Source of the DNA: Actinotalea alkalitolerans
GTDB taxonomy: Bacteria > Actinomycetota > Actinomycetes > Actinomycetales > Cellulomonadaceae
Length of the DNA: 64,000 bases
Direction: 5' to 3'
Assembly (NCBI RefSeq): GCF_023369855.1
Contig: NZ_JAMBPP010000002.1
Location: 62,001-126,000 of the forward strand
How positions within the stretch are numbered: the first letter of the stretch is position 1; every line of letters starts with the position of its first letter. The notes under the pieces were generated by a model. The model searched no databases. It worked only from the letters and a program-made list of their open reading frames with translations, and was not told where the DNA came from. Below are positions 7,772 to 16,299 of this stretch, piece after piece. Both the position numbers and the translations under genes were made by a program.

Positions 7772-9139
7772 TCACCTCTGCAGGAAGAACGAAGCGTCGC
7801 CTGCCCTGGCGGTCAGTCGACCGTCCTTGATCAGGCCGAGGTCCTCCATCCACCGCTCGAACTCGGGCAGCGGTCGTAGTCCGAGCGTCTGCCGCAGGCT
7901 CGGCGCGTCGTGGTAGCTCGTGCACTGGTAGGACAACATCGCGTCGTCCCCCATCGGCACACCCATGAAGTAGTTGCACCCGGCGGCTGACAGCAGCACC
8001 GCGAGGTTCTCGATGTCGTTCTGGGTCGCCTTCGCATGGTTCGTGTAGCACGCGTCGCAGCCCATCGGGATCCCGGTGAGCTTGCCCATGAAGTGGTCCT
8101 CGAGGCCGGCCCGGGTGATCTGGACCGCGTCGTAGAGGTACTCCGGCCCGATGAACCCGACGACCGTGTTCACCTGGAACGGGTGCCACCGCTTGGCCAT
8201 GCCGTAGATGCGCGCCTCCATGACCAGCTGGTCGGCGCCGTAGTGCGCGTCCGCGGACAGCGCCGTGCCCTGGCCGGTCTCGAAGTAGAGGTAGTTCGGT
8301 CCCGCGGTCCAGCAGTGCTTCTGGGCCATCGCGTAGGCCTCGTCCATCAGCCCCACGCTGACGCCGAAGGCGTCCATCGCCTTCTGGGAGCCGGCCAGGC
8401 TCTGGAAGACCAGCCCGACCGGGGCCCCGCGTCGCATCGCCTCCATCTGGGTCGAGACGTGCGCGAGCAGGCAGTTCTGGGTCGGGATCTCCCACTTCGT
8501 GATCACGTCGTAGGTCATGTCCAGGAGCCGCGAGACGCTGCCGACCGAGTCGTCCGCCGGGTTGATCCCGATCACGCTGTCGCCCGAGCCGAAGGACAGC
8601 CCCTCGTACAGGGTCGCCCGGATCCCGTCGACCGAGTCCGTCGGGTGGTTCGGCTGGTTGCGTGACGCGAGCGTGCCCGGCAGGCCGATCGTGTTCTGGC
8701 AGTGCGCGCTCACGCGGATCTTGCTCGCGGCGTGGATGAGGTCCAGGTTCGACATCAGCTTGGTGACGCCGGCGACCATCTCCCCGGTCAGGGCGGTGCT
8801 GACCCTGCGGATCATGTCGGCCGTCGTGGTGTCGGCCAGGAGCCACTCACGGAAGTCGCCCACCGTCCAGCCCTTGATCTCGCCGAAGACGGTCTCGTTG
8901 ACCGCGTCGTCGATGACCCGCGTGACCTCGTCCTCGTCGTACGGGACCGCGGGGTTCTCCCGGATCACCCCCAGCGGGACCTCGGCCAGCACGAGCCGCG
9001 CCGCGACGCGCTCCGACGCGGACCGCGCCGCGATGCCGGCCTGCTGGTCCCCGGACTTCTCCTCGTTGGCCTTGGCGAGGAGCTCGGTGATCCCGCCGAA
9101 CTCATGCGTCTCGCCGAACAGCTTGGTCCTCAGCAGCAT
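7772..9139 (-). CDS. eutB: EutB, ethanolamine ammonia-lyase large subunit
   Basis: 455 residues, nearly the same length as the E. coli protein (453). EutB forms the catalytic TIM barrel of the coenzyme-B12-dependent lyase. Recognisable segments include LFGETHEFGGITELLAKANEEKSGD, AHCQNTIGLPGTLASRNQPNHP, LSFGSGDSVIGINPADDS, GLVFQSLAGSQKAMDAFGV, YLYFETGQGTALSADAHYGADQ and YFMGVPMGDDAMLSYQCTSYHD. AGGAGG precedes the ATG at 9139. It is the most conserved gene of the locus and identifies the whole operon as eut. Confidence 0.97.
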   Translation of the reverse strand: MLLRTKLFGETHEFGGITELLAKANEEKSGDQQAGIAARSASERVAARLVLAEVPLGVIRENPAVPYDEDEVTRVIDDAVNETVFGEIKGWTVGDFREWLLADTTTADMIRRVSTALTGEMVAGVTKLMSNLDLIHAASKIRVSAHCQNTIGLPGTLASRNQPNHPTDSVDGIRATLYEGLSFGSGDSVIGINPADDSVGSVSRLLDMTYDVITKWEIPTQNCLLAHVSTQMEAMRRGAPVGLVFQSLAGSQKAMDAFGVSVGLMDEAYAMAQKHCWTAGPNYLYFETGQGTALSADAHYGADQLVMEARIYGMAKRWHPFQVNTVVGFIGPEYLYDAVQITRAGLEDHFMGKLTGIPMGCDACYTNHAKATQNDIENLAVLLSAAGCNYFMGVPMGDDAMLSYQCTSYHDAPSLRQTLGLRPLPEFERWMEDLGLIKDGRLTARAGDASFFLQR

Positions 9140-9180
9140 GGTCGCGCCTCCTGCGGTCGCGTCGTCATGACGGGTCCTCC

Positions 9181-10623
9181 TCAGTGGTAGAACACCAATG
9201 TCTTCACCGAGACCGGGACGACTCGGCCGTCCAGCATCGGTAGGCCGATGTCGATGAAGTCGCCCTCACCCAGACCGATCTGGTCGATGGCGACGAGAGG
9301 CAGGTCCGGGGCCAGGCCCTTGACGGTCTGGCCGAGCACCTGCGCGTAGTCCCTCTCGGTGACGAGCACGACAGGGCGACGGTCATGGCCTCGGCTGCCC
9401 GAGTACAGGACCACCCCCTCGGCGAGCCGTCGCAGAGCCGGGTAGTCCAGACCGGTCGGGAGCTCGAGCGCCAGGGCGATGCTCCGGTCCCCGGTGCGGT
9501 CCCAGCGCCGGACCGCGTCCTCGAGGGTCGCGGCGAAGTCGGCGGAGGACGGCACCGGCACGGGCAGAGCAGGCTGGATCACCGGCAGGTTCCGCAGAGG
9601 CAGGAGGGCCGGGTCTGCCCAAATAGTCGAGCCGGAGAGCGTCACGGTCTGGCTGGCAGCCCCCAGGACGGTGGCTCGGATGGTCTCGGCTGGTTCCAGG
9701 ACGGGCAGCTCCCGCAGCCTGCGGTCCTCGTGCAGGGACCGTGCGAGGAGCGGTCCGACATCGCCGTAGACCGCCACCTGGTCCAGGTCGTCGGCGGGGT
9801 CGGCGCCGTAGTACGAACGCCCCACCCCGCCGGAGAGGAAGACGGCCGTGACGTCGTCGACGGGGGGCAACGGTGGGGTCAGCGCGATCCGGTCCGCGAG
9901 CGGGCGGTGCTGGCCGAGCACCAGGTCGACGATCAGGTCGGCCATCGCGTCGGTGAGCTGCCGCAGCGGACCGAGTGTCGCGCGACGCCCCTCCTGCAGG
10001 TCGATGCCGAGCTCGGCCACGATGGCCTTCCCGGACGGTGCGAGGTGCGTCAGGATGCCCGACGACCGGTCCAGGACGGCCTGCCGGCCACCGACCATGA
10101 TCGCCGCCGAGGCCACGTGCGTGCCGGAACGGAAGACCGCGGCGTTCGAGGAACCACCGCCGATGTCGACGTTGACCACCGTCGTGTACCGCTGCGCCGA
10201 CCAGGCCGCGGCACCAGAGCCCCGGCCGGCGATCTGCGCCTCGAGGTTCGGACCGGCGACCGTCACGACGAAGTCGCCCGCCAGCCCGGAGACGCTCGCC
10301 AGGATGGCCTCGGCGTTGTGGGTGCGCGCGGTCTCCCCGGTGATGATCACGGCGCCGGTCTCGACGTCGGCCGGGTCGATGCCCGCGGCACCGTACTCGT
10401 CCTCGATCAGCTGCGAGAGCCGGACCACATCAACCTCGTCGGGCGCGGTCAGCGGGGTCGGGTGGGCCTGGCTCTGGTGGAGGACGGCGCGGGTGTCGAC
10501 CTCCAGGCGCGGCACGAACCCGAGCCGGCGGCTGTTGCGCACCGTCAGGCGCGACAGGACCACCTGTGTGGTCGTCGTGCCTACGTCAATTCCCACGCTG
10601 AGCATCTCCCGCGCGTGCACCAC
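9181..10623 (-). CDS. eutA: EutA, reactivating factor for ethanolamine ammonia-lyase
   Basis: 480 residues with the actin-fold ATPase pattern of EutA: LSVGIDVGTTTTQVVLSRL at the N-terminus, AGIDPADVETGAVIITGETART, VDIGGGSSNAAVF, and VFLSGGVGRSY. It exchanges damaged cobalamin for intact cofactor on EutBC. The end (DFIDIGLPMLDGRVVPVSVKTLVFYH) matches enterobacterial EutA closely. The start is GTG 10623 or the next GTG codon, following GAGGT. An ATG six codons later would also keep the conserved motif. It lies 14 bases after eutN. Confidence 0.94.
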   Translation of the reverse strand: MVHAREMLSVGIDVGTTTTQVVLSRLTVRNSRRLGFVPRLEVDTRAVLHQSQAHPTPLTAPDEVDVVRLSQLIEDEYGAAGIDPADVETGAVIITGETARTHNAEAILASVSGLAGDFVVTVAGPNLEAQIAGRGSGAAAWSAQRYTTVVNVDIGGGSSNAAVFRSGTHVASAAIMVGGRQAVLDRSSGILTHLAPSGKAIVAELGIDLQEGRRATLGPLRQLTDAMADLIVDLVLGQHRPLADRIALTPPLPPVDDVTAVFLSGGVGRSYYGADPADDLDQVAVYGDVGPLLARSLHEDRRLRELPVLEPAETIRATVLGAASQTVTLSGSTIWADPALLPLRNLPVIQPALPVPVPSSADFAATLEDAVRRWDRTGDRSIALALELPTGLDYPALRRLAEGVVLYSGSRGHDRRPVVLVTERDYAQVLGQTVKGLAPDLPLVAIDQIGLGEGDFIDIGLPMLDGRVVPVSVKTLVFYH

Positions 10624-10637
10624 CTCGGGTCACCCAC

Positions 10638-10928
10638 TCACGACTTCCTGAAGGTGACGTCCCCATCGACCTCGAGCGAGTCGAGGATCGCCATGATCAG
10701 GGCGTCGACGGCCCTGTCACGCGTCGCGTCGGACTGCCGCGCTGCACTGCCCCGGGCCACCAGCACGAGCTCTCCCGAGCCTGCGCCGACCCCGTCGACG
10801 GCCACGAACGGGTCGCCGACGAGCTCGTCGCTCGGTGTGGCCTCGCGGACCACCAACAGCTTGACGCCCCTGAGGGCCGGGTCCTTGATCGTCGAGACGG
10901 CTGACCCGACGACGCGCGCGATGATCAC
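10638..10928 (-). CDS. eutN: EutN/CcmL-type pentameric vertex protein
   Basis: 96 residues beginning MIIARVVGSAVSTIKDPALRG, which is the classic EutN/CcmL/PduN opening (a short beta strand followed by V/T..KdpsL.G.KLLVV). The middle has the usual AVDGVGAGSGELVLVARGSAAR and the end DALIMAILDSLEV. These pentamers close the vertices of the polyhedral shell. It is the first shell gene after the transporter gene eutH, 11 bases downstream of it. Confidence 0.93.
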   Translation of the reverse strand: MIIARVVGSAVSTIKDPALRGVKLLVVREATPSDELVGDPFVAVDGVGAGSGELVLVARGSAARQSDATRDRAVDALIMAILDSLEVDGDVTFRKS

Positions 10929-10939
10929 GGCTGCCCACC

Positions 10940-12256
10940 TCAGGCGTCTGCTGGGGCGGCCGGCGTGCCGCCAGGTGCCGCGCGGTGCGCGGGCCCGTCC
11001 GCCGACCGGTGCTGCGCGGGGGTGTCAGCGGGGGACGCGTCGGTCAGCGGGGCGCCCGGGACCATGCCCGTGGACCCTGTCTCTGGATGCCCCGCGACCA
11101 CACCGGGACCGGTCGAGGGGCCGGCGCCGGTCTCGGTCGGCACCGACGGCGAGACCCCCTCGACGTAGGCCGGGTAGGTCCGGCGGAAGAACAGGTAGGC
11201 GACGAGCACGGCGGTGATGCCTGCGGTGAGCTTGCCGACGATCATCGGGAAGATCATCGTGCGCTCGACGCCGGCGGTGAAGCCGAGGTGGTCGCCGAAG
11301 GTGAACGCGGCGCTCACGGCGAAGGCGACGTTGAGCACCTTCCCGCGCGGGTCCATCTCCTTGAGGATCTGGAACATCGGGATGTTGTTCGCGAGCGTCG
11401 CGATCATGCCGCCGGCGGCCTTGTCGTTGATCCCGATGGACCGGCCGACCTTGGTCAGCGGCTTGGCCGCGAAGGTGATGATCAGGTAGACCGCGGGGAA
11501 GGCGCCCAGCAGCATCATGCCGATCAGCCCGACGACGAAGAGACCGTCGGTCGGCGGTGCCAGCTCCCAGCCCTCCGGCATGATCGCCACCCCGGTCATG
11601 TACTCGAAGACCGCGACGACCAGGCCGACCGAGATCAGGGCGACGAGCCCCTTGCCGAAGCGCAGGAAGCCCGTGGTCATCTTCTCGGGGATCCGCCAGA
11701 GGCCGATCGCGATGAGCAGCGCGGCCAGGACGATCGGGACGAGGTTGGCGAGCACCATCGCGGGGTCGAACCCGGCGACCAGGCCACCGACCAGCACGCC
11801 GAGCGGGATCGTGATCATGCCGGCCAGGACGCCCTGGGCGAGGAAGATCCGGTCCTCCTTCTCGATGATCCCCAGCGCCACGGGGATCGTGAACACGATC
11901 GTCGGGCCCATCATCGCCCCGAGGATCAGGCCGGCGAGCAGCCCGGCGTCAGGGTCCCGCGCGAGCTCGATGGCCAGGAAGTACCCGCCCATGTCGTTGG
12001 CCAGGAGGGTGGTGGCGAACATCGAGGGGTCGGCACCGAGGAACTCGTACACCGGGACGACCACCGGCTCGAGGATCTTGGCGAGGACCGGCGCGAGCGA
12101 GATCACACCGACCATCGCGAGTGCCAGCGGACCCAGGGCCATGAAGCCCTCTTCGAACTTCTCACCGAGCCCGAACCTGTTGCCGATGGCCCGGTCCAGA
12201 CCACCCAGGACCATACAGATCATCAGGATCCAGACGATCACCTCGTTGACGTCCAC
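10940..12256 (-). CDS. eutH: EutH, ethanolamine transporter, with low-complexity C-terminal tail
   Basis: 438 residues with about ten hydrophobic membrane segments. The EutH family is clear from the opening (VDVNEVIVWILMICMVLGGLD), LANDMGGYFLAIELA, LGAMMGPTIVFTIPVALGII and AAGGMIATLANNIPMFQILKEMDP. It imports ethanolamine, most importantly when its concentration or protonation limits diffusion. I chose GTG 12256, which follows GAGGAGG by six bases; the in-frame ATG upstream would add an Arg/Pro-rich stretch. The last ~68 residues after the final membrane helix are Pro/Ala/Thr/Gly-rich and unlike the ~408-residue enterobacterial protein. It is the first gene of the operon. Confidence 0.93.
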   Translation of the reverse strand: MDVNEVIVWILMICMVLGGLDRAIGNRFGLGEKFEEGFMALGPLALAMVGVISLAPVLAKILEPVVVPVYEFLGADPSMFATTLLANDMGGYFLAIELARDPDAGLLAGLILGAMMGPTIVFTIPVALGIIEKEDRIFLAQGVLAGMITIPLGVLVGGLVAGFDPAMVLANLVPIVLAALLIAIGLWRIPEKMTTGFLRFGKGLVALISVGLVVAVFEYMTGVAIMPEGWELAPPTDGLFVVGLIGMMLLGAFPAVYLIITFAAKPLTKVGRSIGINDKAAGGMIATLANNIPMFQILKEMDPRGKVLNVAFAVSAAFTFGDHLGFTAGVERTMIFPMIVGKLTAGITAVLVAYLFFRRTYPAYVEGVSPSVPTETGAGPSTGPGVVAGHPETGSTGMVPGAPLTDASPADTPAQHRSADGPAHRAAPGGTPAAPADA

Positions 12257-12337
12257 GGCTGCCTCCTCGCAGCGGCGACACCGAGAGCCCGTCGGTGGGG
12301 GCCGACGGCACATGCTCCGGACGATCAGCCACTCACG

Positions 12338-12366
12338 ACGCTATCGGTGATCAACTTGACAAACAA
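12338..12366 (-). promoter_or_regulatory. candidate eut operon promoter with overlapping operator-like inverted repeat
   Basis: Reading the minus strand, TTGTTT (12366-12361) and TAGCGT (12343-12338) are separated by 17 bases and would start transcription about 75 bases before eutH. The -35 element lies inside CTTG-ACAAA-CAAG (12355-12367 on the plus strand), a short inverted repeat that could bind a repressor. This is the only AT-rich stretch in the 300 bases before eutH. It is a consensus judgement only. Confidence 0.35.
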
Positions 12367-12557
12367 GACATACCCTGCATATCGCCCGACGGAGGGGCCG
12401 GGATCGCCGCGGCGACGGCCTCGTCGGGTGCGGTGCGGCCGGGGCGATGCAGGCGCCGCCCCACCCAGGCTTCCCAGGGCGCATCTCGACGGCCCGGCGG
12501 TTCGGAGTGATCGCAGACGTGCGTCGACGAAGGGAGCTACATCGCTCCACCTGGCCA
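12367..12557. other. rest of the eutH-lipoprotein intergenic region, nothing recognised
   Basis: Upstream of the candidate eut promoter the sequence becomes GC-rich and holds no gene that I can support on either strand. I looked for a cobalamin riboswitch (B12 box GCCACTG-type motif and long paired leader) and for a second operator, and found neither. Confidence 0.4.
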
Positions 12558-12980
12558 CTACCGCTGCTCCAGCTCACTGCACGGGCGACGCTCTTCCTCC
12601 CACTCATAGACAATCTCGTCTCCAACCCCCATCAGGTCCTCACCAAGGCACTCGTGGATCTCCTGGTCGGTAGGTGCACGTAGGTCGCTCTCCTGCACCA
12701 CCCACACCTGCTCGTCGCACAACGGCGGATCCAACCGAGACACCCGAGCTCCCTCGACATCCACCACGTATGCAGCCACGTGAAGGCACTCGTCCGTCCG
12801 ATCGATCATGTACGTGCCGGACTCACCCGGCTCCAGGTCTGAACCGAGAGCCCTCGTCCTGTCCATCACAACGTGCATCGGTGCGCCCGTCTCGTTCTCC
12901 ACCGTGAGATAGGAGACCTGAGTGCAACCTGCCACCACCAAGGTCACGGCAACGGCGAGCACGCCAACCCGAATGACCAT
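12558..12980 (-). CDS. small secreted lipoprotein of unknown function
   Basis: 140 residues. The N-terminus MVIRVGVLAVAVTLVVAGC is a short positive-hydrophobic signal ending in a lipobox (VVAGC, lipidated Cys19). The mature part is acidic, with four cysteines (CLHV, LCDEQ, HECLGE, PCSEL) that could form two disulfides. A TVENETGAPMHVVMD segment looks like a small beta-sandwich. I do not recognise a family. The codon use is less GC-rich than the neighbouring eut genes. It stands alone between the eut promoter region and a decayed SDR gene. Confidence 0.7.
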   Translation of the reverse strand: MVIRVGVLAVAVTLVVAGCTQVSYLTVENETGAPMHVVMDRTRALGSDLEPGESGTYMIDRTDECLHVAAYVVDVEGARVSRLDPPLCDEQVWVVQESDLRAPTDQEIHECLGEDLMGVGDEIVYEWEEERRPCSELEQR

Positions 12981-13082
12981 TGCCAGCTCCCGGCGAGTCT
13001 GCTGTCACCGCCCGTTTGCGCCAACGTCCCATCGAAGCACGGCATCCACCAGCTGCGGTCCTGACGGCGGCAGCGACGGGCT

Positions 13083-13370
13083 TCATGTGGGCGGGACCGC
13101 TGCGGCCGCAGAGACGTCCGGCTGCCGGTCCGGTGGGGTCATGACGCCGGCGTTGTTGATGAGCAGGTGGACGGGGTTGCCCTCGCCGCGCAGCACCTCG
13201 CCGAAGGCCGCGATGGACTCCGTGGACGCGAGGTCCATGTGGTGCAACGACACGGCCGCCGAGGCGGCCCTTGCGCGGATGGTCGCGATGGACGCCTCGC
13301 CAGCGGTGTGTCGCGACGACAGAGGATCGGAGAGGCACGTCCGTCGGTGGCCCTGCCGATCGGCTGCCAC
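13083..13370 (-). pseudogene. fragment of a short-chain dehydrogenase/reductase
   Basis: Only the middle of an SDR fold is left. VSLHHMDLASTESIAAFGEVLRGEG is followed by the family hallmark LLINNAGVMTPPDRQ (the NNAG strand-4 motif). The Gly-rich cofactor motif, the catalytic Tyr-x3-Lys and everything after about residue 85 are missing. The flanking residues (MAADRQGHRRTC before, DVSAAAAVPPT after) are not SDR-like. The frame begins exactly at the terminator hairpin of the next gene. I read it as a truncated remnant, not a working gene. Confidence 0.65.
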
Positions 13371-13404
13371 CGGACGGCGGCGGGACTCACCCGCTGCCGT
13401 CCGG
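13370..13404 (-). terminator. strong hairpin terminator after the membrane protein gene
   Basis: CCGGACGGCGGCGGG (13370-13384) and CCCGCTGCCGTCCGG (13390-13404) pair along 15 bases with a single G-T mismatch and a 5-base loop. The hairpin lies 9 bases beyond the stop of the minus-strand gene ending at 13414, where an intrinsic terminator would be expected. No clear U-tract follows, as is common in actinobacteria. Confidence 0.6.
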
Positions 13405-13413
13405 TGTCGGGTT

Positions 13414-14928
13414 CTACGCGAGGGCGACCAGCGCCACCAGCACGCCTACCGCACCGAGCCCGGCCAGCGCGTAGGCCGGTCGGCGTGGCATCTCGCCGTC
13501 GCGCGCCATGCCGCGGCCGAACATGAAGTAGACGAAGGGGTGCACCAGGAACGGCATCGCGAACACGAAGGCGATCAGCGCGGCAGCCTCGGCGCCGAAC
13601 AGCCCGCCCTGGAGGGCAGCGAAGATGCCGAAGTGCGACAGCGCGGCGCTCGTGGCCATGACGGAGTGCGCCAGCGGCAGGTGGGCCAGCATCAGCAGAC
13701 CACCGAACAGCGCGATCAGCTGCCAGCCGAAGGAGAACATCATCAGCCCCTTCACCTCGGCACGGTCCTCGCCGGCCGATCGGCGGAGCTGGCGCAGCGC
13801 CACGGCGGTGAGCACCAGACCGATCCCCGCCATCACTGCCGTCGGCCACACCAGCAGCTGCCCCGCGTCGCGGCTGAACGCGAGGATCCCGAACAGGAAC
13901 ACGTGCCCGAAGAACGGCACAGAGATCATGATCGGCGCGCGGCGCCTGGCGATCTCGCCCATGTCACCGGCGGTGCACGCGCCGGTGAGCCCGGCGTGCG
14001 ACAGCGCACCGGCCATCCCCGGCGCAAGGTTGCGCACCGCGGCCGTGCGGCCGACCAGCATCAGCACCGAGATCCCGCCGAACATCCACATGAGCTGCCC
14101 GAAGAAGCCGTACAGCAGCATCGGCGCCATGCCGTCCAGCGCCAGCGACTCCACCAGCAGCGAGCCACCGATGATGAAGTTCGCTGCCAGCACCACGGGG
14201 ATCCCGCCGAACAGCAGCGCCCGCACCGCCGGCCCGTGGGTCCATCGTGGGCAGAACCACCCCAGGGCCACGGCGATCAGCATCGCGAAGAAGATCGGCG
14301 GGAAGGCGGCGATCTCCCGCACCCAGTCGGCGATGAGGGCGGCGCCGGCCAGCACGAGGATGAGGAGGAGCAGCTCGACGGTGCCCTTGGCCAGGTAGCG
14401 GCGCTTGTCGACGATCCGGGCACCCGGATCGATCAGGATCACCGCGAAGACGAGCCCCAGGTACGCGAGCAGCGGCAGGATCTGCTGCTGCCCGCCCCCG
14501 CTGCCGAGCAGGACCCTCACGGTCGCGTCCACGCCCAGCAGCACGAAGAACGACCGCACGATGAAGACGAACTGCGTGCGACCGGTGCCGAGCACGACCT
14601 CCTTGTCGTTGAGCACCACGGAGGTGTCGTCCGGCACCGTCACGCCGCCGAACAGGAGCCGGAGCTCCTGACCGCCGACGAAGAACGACGCCGTCAGCGC
14701 GACGATCGTGGCGCGCGAGAGCATGTTCATGAGGTAGAGGTCCGGCAGGCCTGCGGTGCCCGCACCCGTCGCCACCAGCAGGGCGCCCAGGGTGAGGCCG
14801 AACACCACGATGATCAAGATCGCCGAGTAGCGCGACCCCGCCACGACGGCTCGGGCCACCATCACGATCGGCACGAGCATCAGCAGGGTCAGCCAGAACT
14901 GGTCGAGGAAGGCGATGGCATCGATCAT
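13414..14928 (-). CDS. large polytopic inner-membrane protein, family not recognised
   Basis: 504 residues with roughly 12-13 hydrophobic segments covering almost the whole chain and no large soluble domain. The one longer polar loop is at ~residues 95-118 (GGVTVPDDTSVVLNDKEVVLGTGR). Other memorable stretches are GQLMWMFGGISVLMLVGR, LSHAGLTGACTAGDMGEIARR and HFGIFAALQGGLFGAEAAAL. It looks like a secondary transporter or membrane enzyme, but I cannot assign a family. It is monocistronic: a LacI-type operator core lies 15 bases upstream of its ATG and a terminator directly follows its stop. The adjacent glycerate kinase is broken, so an original role in glycerate or sugar-acid uptake is possible but unproven. 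Confidence 0.75.
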   Translation of the reverse strand: MIDAIAFLDQFWLTLLMLVPIVMVARAVVAGSRYSAILIIVVFGLTLGALLVATGAGTAGLPDLYLMNMLSRATIVALTASFFVGGQELRLLFGGVTVPDDTSVVLNDKEVVLGTGRTQFVFIVRSFFVLLGVDATVRVLLGSGGGQQQILPLLAYLGLVFAVILIDPGARIVDKRRYLAKGTVELLLLILVLAGAALIADWVREIAAFPPIFFAMLIAVALGWFCPRWTHGPAVRALLFGGIPVVLAANFIIGGSLLVESLALDGMAPMLLYGFFGQLMWMFGGISVLMLVGRTAAVRNLAPGMAGALSHAGLTGACTAGDMGEIARRRAPIMISVPFFGHVFLFGILAFSRDAGQLLVWPTAVMAGIGLVLTAVALRQLRRSAGEDRAEVKGLMMFSFGWQLIALFGGLLMLAHLPLAHSVMATSAALSHFGIFAALQGGLFGAEAAALIAFVFAMPFLVHPFVYFMFGRGMARDGEMPRRPAYALAGLGAVGVLVALVALA

Positions 14929-14942
14929 GCGCGAAGTCTGTC

Positions 14943-14950
14943 AAACGTTT
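14943..14950. promoter_or_regulatory. LacI-family operator core upstream of membrane protein gene
   Basis: The palindrome AAACGTTT occurs within TCAAACGTTTCAC, only 15 bases before the start codon at 14928. Central CG palindromes of this kind are typical LacI-family operators. The same core stands in front of the lacI gene starting at 23508, suggesting that the same or a related repressor acts here. Confidence 0.4.
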
Positions 14951-15359
14951 CACTCGGGGACGGAGGCCGTTCGCCCTCCCCACTGCTCGCACCCTTGTGC
15001 GATGGCAGCCTGGGGCCACGCATGGGTCGCCCCCACAACCCTGCCTGGGACCCCACGACCACCTGACTGACAGTCTGAGTCGCCCTGCGGTCGAGCTGAC
15101 CCGAAACTCGCAGCCCGCTTGAGCATCTCGTCGGCCCGACGCAGCTCGCGGTTCTCCTGCTCCAGCTCGCGTATCCGCACGCACTCCCTGGAGGTCACCC
15201 CCGGCACCTGACCTCATCGATGTCGGCCTGACGCGCCCACCGCCGCACCGACTCCGTCCCGTAGCCCAGCTGGGACGCAACCCACTTGACCGTGCCGTGC
15301 TCGGTCCCGAGCTCGGCCCGCAGGGTCCGGACCATCCGCACCGCTGGGTCGCCGGTCAT
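14950..15359 (-). pseudogene. frameshifted and truncated IS3-family transposase OrfA
   Basis: Read from 15359, the frame gives MTGDPAVRMVRTLRAELG, then KWVASQLGYGTESVRRWARQADID, a typical IS3 OrfA helix-turn-helix. It ends at a stop near 15196. The next frame picks up GVTSRECVRIRELEQENREL and RRADEMLKRAASF, the usual leucine-zipper part. The reading then dissolves into unrelated sequence, with no OrfB and no inverted repeats found. The ATG overlaps the stop of the decayed glycerate kinase as ATGA. Only a remnant of the element is left. Confidence 0.7.
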
Positions 15360-16260
15360 CGCGTCGCGATGGCTCGGACGAGCCGCACGACCTCCCCGGC
15401 GGTGGCGGCAAGTCCGGCGGCTGTCGTTGCAGCGTCCATCGCGTCGGCCACGGACATCGGGTGGGGATGGATCGGCATGACCGCGTCGAACAGATACCCG
15501 GTGGCGCCGAGCGGGTGCTCGACCCGGCCCTCCCCTGTGATGACCAGGTCAGCTCCCTGGATGGCAGCGCTGAGCTCGACCTCTCGGGCGATGACCTCGG
15601 CGCCCGGTTCGACCCGTGCGCCAAGTGCCAGCAGCGCCGCACCGAGCCCGCCCGCTGCGCCCGCGCCCGCACGGTCACGCAATGCAAGGCCGGTCGTGGC
15701 CTCCAGGATGTCGGCCCAGCCAGCCATCCGGCCGTCGAGCTCGGTGACTTGGCCCGGGGTGGCACCCTTCTGGGGCCCGTAGACCGCAGCGGCACCCTGG
15801 TCTCCGAGCAGCGGGTTGTCGACGTCGGTCAGGGCGATCAGCTCGACCTCACCCAGTTCCGGGAAGGTTCCGGGGGCTATCGCTTCGACACGCAGCAGGA
15901 GGTTGCCGGGATCGTCCGGTGGTGGATCGTCCGCCCCGTCTCGCAGCTCGGCGCCAAGTGCTGCCAGAAGACCGGTTCCCCCGTCGGTGGTCGCCGTTCC
16001 GCCCAGGCCGATGAGGACACGCGAGACACCCGAGGTGAGAGCGTGCCGCAGCACGATGCCCAGGCCCTCCGATCCGGCACACGACGGCCTCGACGAGTCC
16101 CGAGCAGGGCATCGACTGTTCCGTCGCCACCGTCCGCAACGGTCAGCACCTGGACGTCGGCGCCGGGATCGACGGCGAGGATCCCCGTCCGGACCGCCTC
16201 CCCGCTGCCCGACTGCCCAGGCATCCTTTACCATCGGCTCCCCGCACGATGACGACCTCC
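15356..16260 (-). pseudogene. decayed glycerate kinase (GlxK/GarK type 1 family)
   Basis: The C-terminal two thirds are intact in one frame: GLGIVLRHALTSGVSRVLIGLGGTATTDGG is visible in part, then ALTDVDNPLLGDQGAAAVYGPQKGA, GAGAAGGLGAALLALGA, and DLVITGEGRVEHPLG, all hallmarks of this family. The N-terminus is scattered. An initial VVIV-x-GADGKGCLGSRAA (in place of the usual PDSFKG-type start) is in one frame near 16255-16205. GEAVRTGILAVDPGADVQVL and TVADGGDGTVDALL follow in another frame to about 16115, and then about 60 residues are missing before the intact part. At least two frameshifts and a deletion make it non-functional. The intact piece could still be translated as a truncated protein. 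Confidence 0.7.
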
Positions 16261-16299
16261 GAGGCCAACTCCTCGCTCCGGTCGGCGCGAACGAGTAGC

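Noticed and set aside
12257-12560. Possible cobalamin riboswitch upstream of the B12-dependent eut operon
   Set aside because: No B12-box-like motif or long paired leader is evident, and the distance from the candidate promoter to eutH is only about 75 bases.
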